Shown piece after piece: positions 8,889 through 11,348 of a DNA stretch of 11,348 bases; within the stretch, counting starts at the first letter, position 1, and each line of letters starts with the position of its first letter. The stretch is taken from positions 1 through 11,348 of the forward strand of contig CAZCOE010000019.1 in assembly GCA_964500525.1 (NCBI GenBank), given 5' to 3'. Position numbers and translations under genes: made by a program. Below the pieces are notes generated by a model. The model saw only the letters and a list, made by a program, of their open reading frames with translations. It had not been told where the DNA came from and ran no database searches. The stretch comes from RGIG7378 sp964500525 (GTDB lineage Bacteria; Bacillota; Clostridia; RGIG7378).

Positions 8889-9800
8889 ATGGGAATTTTT
8901 GACAAGCTGAAGCAAGGACTGTCCAAGACTCGGGAGAGAATGTCCGACGGGATTAATCGCGTTTTTGCCTCTATGGGAAAAGTGGACGAGGACATGATGG
9001 AGGAACTGTTTGACGCTCTGATTTCCGCGGATGTGAGCATGGACACCACAGACAAAATACTGGACAGGCTGAGAAAGGCCATCAAGGAGAACAGGATTAT
9101 CGATCCCGGAGAGGCCAAGGAACAGTTGATCCGCATTATTTCTGAGATGATCGATCCTGCAGATGCAGGACTCAAGCTGAATTCCAAGCCGGCAGTTATA
9201 TTTGTCATCGGCGTCAATGGTGTTGGCAAGACTACATCAATTGGCAAAATGGCCAATAACTACAGGAACGCAGGAAAGAAGGTGGTGGTTGCCGCTGCCG
9301 ATACATTCAGAGCAGCTGCCATTGACCAGCTGCAGGTATGGACCGACAGGGCAGGAGTTGACCTGATCAAGCAACAGGAGGGGGCCGATCCCTCGGCAGT
9401 TCTATTTGACGCCATCAATGCGGCCAAATCCAGGTCTGCGGATATTCTGATTGTAGACACGGCAGGCAGATTGCACACCAAGAAGAACTTGATGGAGGAG
9501 CTGAACAAGATGAACAGAGTCCTGCGCAGGGAGCTGCCTGATGCTGACATCAACACATTGATTGCGTTGGATGCCACCACGGGACAGAATGGCATTTCCC
9601 AGGCCAAGGTGTTCTCAGAGGGCTGCCCAATCGACGGCATCATCCTGACCAAACTGGATGGCACTGCCAAGGGCGGCGTAGTAATCTCCATCAAGGACGA
9701 GCTGGGTATCCCGGTAAGATTGGTTGGAGTAGGAGAGGGAATCGACGACCTGTTGGTATTTGAACCTCAGGAATTCGTAAGTGCTATATTTGAGGACTAA
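8889..9800 (+). CDS. ftsY: Signal recognition particle receptor FtsY
   Basis: FtsY is the membrane-associated GTPase receptor for the SRP protein Ffh and delivers ribosome-nascent-chain complexes to the Sec translocon. A short helical N domain (about 1-90) precedes the NG GTPase domain. G1 is GVNGVGKTT (108-116), the G2/insertion box is DTFRAAA (138-144), G3 is DTAGR (190-194), G4 is TKLDG (254-258), and the closing motif is GVGEGIDDLLVF (280-291). DTFRAAA and GEGIDDL favour FtsY over Ffh, and there is no methionine-rich M domain. At 303 residues it lacks the long acidic domain of E. coli FtsY, as in Gram-positives. GAGG (8878-8881) lies 7 nt before the ATG and 4 nt after the smc stop. A terminator follows; ylxM-ffh, often adjacent, are absent. 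Confidence 0.97.
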   Translation: MGIFDKLKQGLSKTRERMSDGINRVFASMGKVDEDMMEELFDALISADVSMDTTDKILDRLRKAIKENRIIDPGEAKEQLIRIISEMIDPADAGLKLNSKPAVIFVIGVNGVGKTTSIGKMANNYRNAGKKVVVAAADTFRAAAIDQLQVWTDRAGVDLIKQQEGADPSAVLFDAINAAKSRSADILIVDTAGRLHTKKNLMEELNKMNRVLRRELPDADINTLIALDATTGQNGISQAKVFSEGCPIDGIILTKLDGTAKGGVVISIKDELGIPVRLVGVGEGIDDLLVFEPQEFVSAIFED

Positions 9801-9809
9801 TTAATCAGC

Positions 9810-9846
9810 AGGGCTGTGGCAGCAAAATTCCATAGCCCTTTTCCTT
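9810..9846 (+). terminator. Intrinsic terminator of the prfC-ftsY operon
   Basis: The arms AGGGCTGTGG (9810-9819) and CCATAGCCCT (9830-9839) pair over 10 bp with one G-T wobble. The 10-nt loop is A-rich, and the tract TTTTCCTT (9839-9846) follows. It starts 10 nt after the ftsY stop. Its T-tract runs into the -35 box of the tRNA promoter. Confidence 0.85.
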
Positions 9847-9873
9847 GACAGCCGGGCCTGTTTGAAGCATAAT
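9845..9873 (+). promoter_or_regulatory. Predicted promoter of tRNA-Arg
   Basis: A consensus -35 TTGACA (9845-9850) and a -10 CATAAT (9868-9873) are separated by exactly 17 bp. The expected start near 9880 leaves about 10 nt before the mature tRNA, which fits a stable-RNA promoter. The first two bases of the -35 box are the last two of the upstream terminator T-tract. Confidence 0.75.
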
Positions 9874-9889
9874 TAACCGGCACACAGAT

Positions 9890-9966
9890 GTTTCCGTAGC
9901 TCAGCTGGATAGAGCGACCGCCTCCTAAGCGGTAGGTCGGGTGTTCGAATCACCTCGGGAACACCA
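9890..9966 (+). tRNA. tRNA-Arg, anticodon CCT
   Basis: A complete cloverleaf can be drawn by hand. The acceptor GTTTCCG pairs with CGGGAAC (one T-G wobble). The D-stem is GCTC/GAGC. The anticodon stem ACCGC/GCGGT carries loop CTCCTAA, with anticodon CCT at 9924-9926. The variable loop is AGGTC. The T-stem GGGTG/CACCT has loop TTCGAAT and one closing wobble. The discriminator is A9963 and CCA is encoded at 9964-9966. It reads the arginine codon AGG, which occurs regularly in the operon genes upstream. It has its own promoter and terminator. The short accessory block begins directly downstream. Confidence 0.97.
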
Positions 9967-9970
9967 AATG

Positions 9971-10001
9971 GACAGTCCATAATACTGGGCTGTCTTTTTT
10001 T
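9971..10001 (+). terminator. Intrinsic terminator of tRNA-Arg
   Basis: GACAGTCC (9971-9978) pairs with GGGCTGTC (9987-9994) over 8 bp with one wobble. The loop is 8 nt and a run of seven T follows (9995-10001). It starts 5 nt after the tRNA CCA. The sequence from the CCA through the first arm recurs almost exactly at 11167-11183. Confidence 0.88.
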
Positions 10002-10011
10002 ACGCAATTCG

Positions 10012-10050
10012 CTGGGAATCATCGAGAAATCAGGATTTCCCGGTGCTTTT
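10012..10050 (+). other. Imperfect hairpin with a short T-run downstream of tRNA-Arg
   Basis: CTGGGAATC (10012-10020) can pair with GATTTCCCGG (10034-10043), with one bulged T and one wobble. TTTT follows at 10047-10050. It could be a weak back-up terminator or a relic. The 10002-10248 interval around it holds no credible gene: reading frames are short and lack ribosome binding sites. Confidence 0.3.
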
Positions 10051-10057
10051 GCATTAT

Positions 10058-10070
10058 CAGATAATATCTG
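10058..10070. repeat. 13-bp palindrome, possible operator
   Basis: CAGATAATATCTG is a perfect 6-bp dyad around one central base. It lies about 60 bp upstream of the extended -10 box at 10126-10134. Dyads of this size are typical of small DNA-binding regulators such as the XRE protein encoded at 10249-10464, but nothing in the sequence links the two. Confidence 0.3.
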
Positions 10071-10125
10071 TCAAAAAACCATTGCGGATTTCGACTTCCT
10101 AAGTGTATGGGAGTCTCACATTTTA

Positions 10126-10134
10126 TGCTATACT
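10126..10134 (+). promoter_or_regulatory. Predicted extended -10 promoter upstream of the XRE gene
   Basis: The -10 box TATACT (10129-10134) carries the TGn extension (TGC, 10126-10128). No good -35 box lies 16-18 bp upstream, which is tolerated by extended -10 promoters. Expected transcription begins near 10141, about 108 nt before the XRE start codon. The leader contains a strong ribosome binding site and a three-codon frame. Confidence 0.45.
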
Positions 10135-10156
10135 CGTTCTTAATTTGGAATCGACG

Positions 10157-10183
10157 AAGGAGAACATCCCTGTGAAGATATAA
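10157..10183 (+). other. Orphan ribosome binding site with a three-codon frame
   Basis: AAGGAG (10157-10162) lies 9 nt before GTG (10172), followed by AAG, ATA and TAA (10181-10183). This is the best ribosome binding site in the accessory block, yet it leads to a frame encoding only Met-Lys-Ile. GTG-AAG-ATA after such a site resembles the first codons of many response-regulator genes, so it may be the 5' stub of a deleted gene. It could equally be a leader minigene for the XRE gene. Confidence 0.3.
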
Positions 10184-10248
10184 GTTACATTGTATGGGCA
10201 GGTTTTATCGTCAGACAATAAATTGCAGTATTTTTTAAAGTAGGTATT

Positions 10249-10464
10249 ATGGATTTTAGCAAAAAAATACAGGAACTTCGTAAGCAAAGAGGACTTACCC
10301 AGGAGAAACTGGCGGAGGTTTTATTCGTGTCCAGAACTGCCATTTCAAAATGGGAATCCGGCAGTGGATATCCAAGTGTAGATTCTCTGAAGGTGATTGC
10401 CAAGTTTTTCAATGTAACGGTTGATGCGCTGATATCGGACGATGAATTGCTGATTATAGACTGA
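10249..10464 (+). CDS. XRE/Cro-type helix-turn-helix protein, short
   Basis: The 71-residue product is almost entirely a Cro/C1-type DNA-binding domain. It begins KKIQELRKQRGLTQEKLAE (about 5-23), followed by the recognition-helix segment VSRTAISKWESG (27-38). YPSVDSLKVIAKFFNV (41-56) closes the five-helix fold. It is probably a cytoplasmic transcriptional repressor; the target is unknown, and self-regulation is a reasonable guess. Related clostridial proteins often carry further C-terminal sequence after the LLxxD-like end, sometimes membrane segments; here TGA follows at once, so it may be truncated or simply a minimal form. The ATG is preceded by only a weak AGGT 5 nt upstream. It lies between a tRNA gene and two small membrane-protein genes. 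Confidence 0.85.
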   Translation: MDFSKKIQELRKQRGLTQEKLAEVLFVSRTAISKWESGSGYPSVDSLKVIAKFFNVTVDALISDDELLIID

Positions 10465-10510
10465 ATAATGCATAATATGGGCGGAGTTTAGTGCCCGGAA
10501 TACTGAGTTA

Positions 10511-10519
10511 TGATATAAT
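10511..10519 (+). promoter_or_regulatory. Predicted extended -10 promoter for the small membrane-protein genes
   Basis: A perfect -10 TATAAT (10514-10519) with the TGn extension (TGA, 10511-10513) lies 47 bp before the ATG at 10567. No convincing -35 box is present at 17 bp spacing. Expected transcription starts near 10526. It probably drives both 10567-10788 and 10815-11147, which have no terminator between them. Confidence 0.55.
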
Positions 10520-10566
10520 GGAAGCGCCAAAGACGAATATCATTTTGTTGAAATGGAGGCCCATCC

Positions 10567-10788
10567 ATGAAAAAGAAAGTATTTTTATACATAGGATTGA
10601 TTATTGTATCAATAGTGCTGTTCATTTTATCAATGACTGTCCTGGGAAACACTAAACTAATAGCGCCGATTGTCATTGTGATAAGCTTGTATCTGTTTGC
10701 AGGCAGTTTAATAAAGCTATGTCGAATGAGTGATAGATTAAAGAACACAGTAATCTGTGCTCTGGATATCCTGTTCTGGATCCCATAG
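10567..10788 (+). CDS. Small two-helix membrane protein, function unknown
   Basis: The 73-residue product has a lysine-rich start (MKKK) and two hydrophobic stretches, about residues 5-26 and 31-50. A basic segment follows (SLIKLCRMSDRLKNT, 47-61), then a hydrophobic end, CALDILFWIP. By the positive-inside rule both termini would be cytoplasmic. There is no signal-peptidase or lipobox motif. GGAGG lies 7 nt before the ATG, supporting real translation, and a good extended -10 box lies upstream. It resembles uncharacterised proteins of similar length that I associate with Clostridia, but I cannot name a family. The next gene follows after 26 nt, so the two are probably cotranscribed. Confidence 0.75.
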   Translation: MKKKVFLYIGLIIVSIVLFILSMTVLGNTKLIAPIVIVISLYLFAGSLIKLCRMSDRLKNTVICALDILFWIP

Positions 10789-10814
10789 AATCGAAATCTT
10801 CGAGGTGTAATGAA

Positions 10815-11147
10815 ATGAAAAAAACAAAATTGTATAAGATTAGTTCTACCTTGTTCTTTGCATCTGCTGTGCTGTTATACTTAGCTGCAATTATTATTTT
10901 TGCTGCCGGTGATAATAAATATATGGGAGTGATATGGTTATGCCTTGGTTCCACATATCTCTGCCTTGGCTCAGTATATTTGAACAAAACTAAGGAAAAA
11001 AACGACAGCGAGGATACCGACAGCGAGAATACCGACAGCGATGACATCGACAGCGAGGATACCGACAGCGATGACATCGACAGCGAGAGCAGTGTCAGCG
11101 AGGATAACGACAGCGAGAATAGTGACAGCGAGAACAAAGACGAATAA
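10815..11147 (+). CDS. Small membrane protein with a Ser/Asp-rich repeat tail
   Basis: The 110-residue product begins MKKTKLYK and has two hydrophobic segments, about residues 10-31 and 37-56. A short basic linker (NKTKEK, 57-62) follows, then an acidic tail (63-110) made almost only of Asp, Ser, Glu, Asn and Thr. The tail comes from nine in-frame 15-bp repeats with consensus DSExx. The positive-inside rule puts both the N-terminus and the tail in the cytoplasm, so this does not look like a surface Ser-Asp stalk. GAGGTG (10802-10807) lies 7 nt before the ATG. A terminator follows the stop. The function is unknown; the strong acidity could bind cations or a basic partner, but that is speculation. 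Confidence 0.75.
   Translation: MKKTKLYKISSTLFFASAVLLYLAAIIIFAAGDNKYMGVIWLCLGSTYLCLGSVYLNKTKEKNDSEDTDSENTDSDDIDSEDTDSDDIDSESSVSEDNDSENSDSENKDE
11004..11138 (+). repeat. Nine 15-bp tandem repeats inside a coding region
   Basis: Nine consecutive 15-bp units begin GACAGCGA (unit 7 begins GTCAGCGA) and encode five residues each: DSEDT, DSENT, DSDDI, DSEDT, DSDDI, DSESS, VSEDN, DSENS, DSENK. Units 1 and 4 are identical at the DNA level, as are 3 and 5, which suggests duplication of a 30- or 45-bp block. The period is a multiple of three, so gain or loss of units would change tail length without a frameshift. Confidence 0.95.
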
Positions 11148-11148
11148 T

Positions 11149-11202
11149 CCGCTTTACAGCGGTTTCCCAAATGGACAGTTCATGACGAACTGCCCATTTT
11201 TT
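11149..11202 (+). terminator. Terminator after the repeat-tail gene
   Basis: The main hairpin pairs AAATGGACAGTTC (11169-11181) with GAACTGCCCATTT (11187-11199), 13 positions with one A-C mismatch and a 5-nt loop. A run of six T (11197-11202) follows. A smaller hairpin CCGCT/AGCGG (11149-11162, loop TTAC) precedes it, immediately after the stop codon. The T-run makes it a + strand terminator. On the minus strand only a short T-stretch follows the stem, so it may act weakly for the convergent gene. Confidence 0.85.
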
Positions 11203-11216
11203 CGCCCAATCCACAA

Positions 11217-11348
11217 TTAAAAGTCCACCAGATAGATGCCTATATGAATTTGAGTGAAGGATCCATTCCGGGTAATCCGGCTTATTTTGGCAGTAAGCAG
11301 CTTGCCGGCATCCATTAGCCGGGCAAATACAATGTTGTCCTTCTCCGG
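11217..11348 (-). CDS. 3' end of an unrecognised minus-strand gene (partial)
   Basis: Reading the minus strand from the window edge, a frame stays open for 43 codons and ends in TAA at 11219-11217. The residues begin PEKDNIVFARLMDAG and end THIGIYLVDF-like (actual end FTQIHIGIYLVDF). The composition is that of an ordinary folded protein with a beta-strand-rich C-terminus. It converges with the repeat-tail gene and stops 14 nt beyond that gene's terminator. The start and most of the protein lie outside the window, so no function is assigned, and an open frame this short could still be chance. Confidence 0.5.
   Translation of the reverse strand, partial: PEKDNIVFARLMDAGKLLTAKISRITRNGSFTQIHIGIYLVDF

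Noticed and set aside
10213..10248. Possible promoter TTGCAG-16-TATTAT just before the XRE gene
   Set aside because: The -10 box would overlap the start codon, so the transcript would begin inside the gene.
10673..11170. Minus-strand frame with a long Ser-Leu repeat
   Set aside because: It is the reverse reading of the 15-bp Ser/Asp repeats and crosses the terminator; the + strand frame has the better ribosome binding site and membrane segments.
9967..11216. A mobile element with its own integrase or transposase
   Set aside because: No recombinase gene, IS-type terminal inverted repeats or target duplication can be seen, apart from the 17-bp direct repeat discussed separately.
1..11348. CRISPR array or defence system
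   Set aside because: The only regular tandem repeats are the 15-bp coding repeats without spacers; no cas, restriction or toxin-antitoxin gene is recognisable.

Overview
The window looks like chromosomal DNA of a Gram-positive anaerobe of the class Clostridia, probably Lachnospiraceae-like. This is inferred from gene content and order (prfC, rimO-pgsA, plsX-rnc-smc-ftsY), an FtsY without the long acidic N-terminal domain, strong AGGAGG-type ribosome binding sites, and small membrane proteins of a type I associate with that family. No species can be named from the sequence alone.

Positions 1-9846 hold one compact housekeeping operon on the + strand. A sigma-A-like promoter (4-32) precedes prfC (release factor 3), rimO (S12 methylthiotransferase), pgsA (phosphatidylglycerophosphate synthase), plsX (acyl-phosphate synthesis), rnc (RNase III), smc (chromosome condensation ATPase) and ftsY (SRP receptor GTPase). 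Four of the six junctions are ATGA overlaps and the others are gaps of 4 and 15 nt. The transcript ends at a clear intrinsic terminator (9810-9846). The genes cover translation termination and ribosome modification, phospholipid synthesis, RNA processing, chromosome organisation and membrane protein targeting. The acpP gene that often sits between plsX and rnc is absent, and PlsX has several unusual residues at conserved motifs. An 11-bp perfect inverted repeat brackets the space between the prfC promoter and its ribosome binding site.

Positions 9845-10001 are a self-contained tRNA-Arg(CCT) unit with its own promoter, encoded CCA and terminator. The tRNA promoter -35 box begins inside the T-tract of the ftsY terminator.

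Positions 10002-11203 are more AT-rich and accessory in character. They contain an orphan promoter and ribosome binding site leading into a three-codon frame, a 71-residue XRE/Cro-type DNA-binding protein, a 73-residue membrane protein with its own extended -10 promoter, and a 110-residue membrane protein whose cytoplasmic tail is encoded by nine 15-bp tandem repeats. A terminator closes the block. A 17-bp near-identical direct repeat occurs at the tRNA 3' end and at this last terminator, so the block is either flanked by an att-like duplication or the two terminators simply share a sequence family.

Positions 11217-11348 carry the 3' end of a convergent minus-strand gene that runs out of the window and that I do not recognise.
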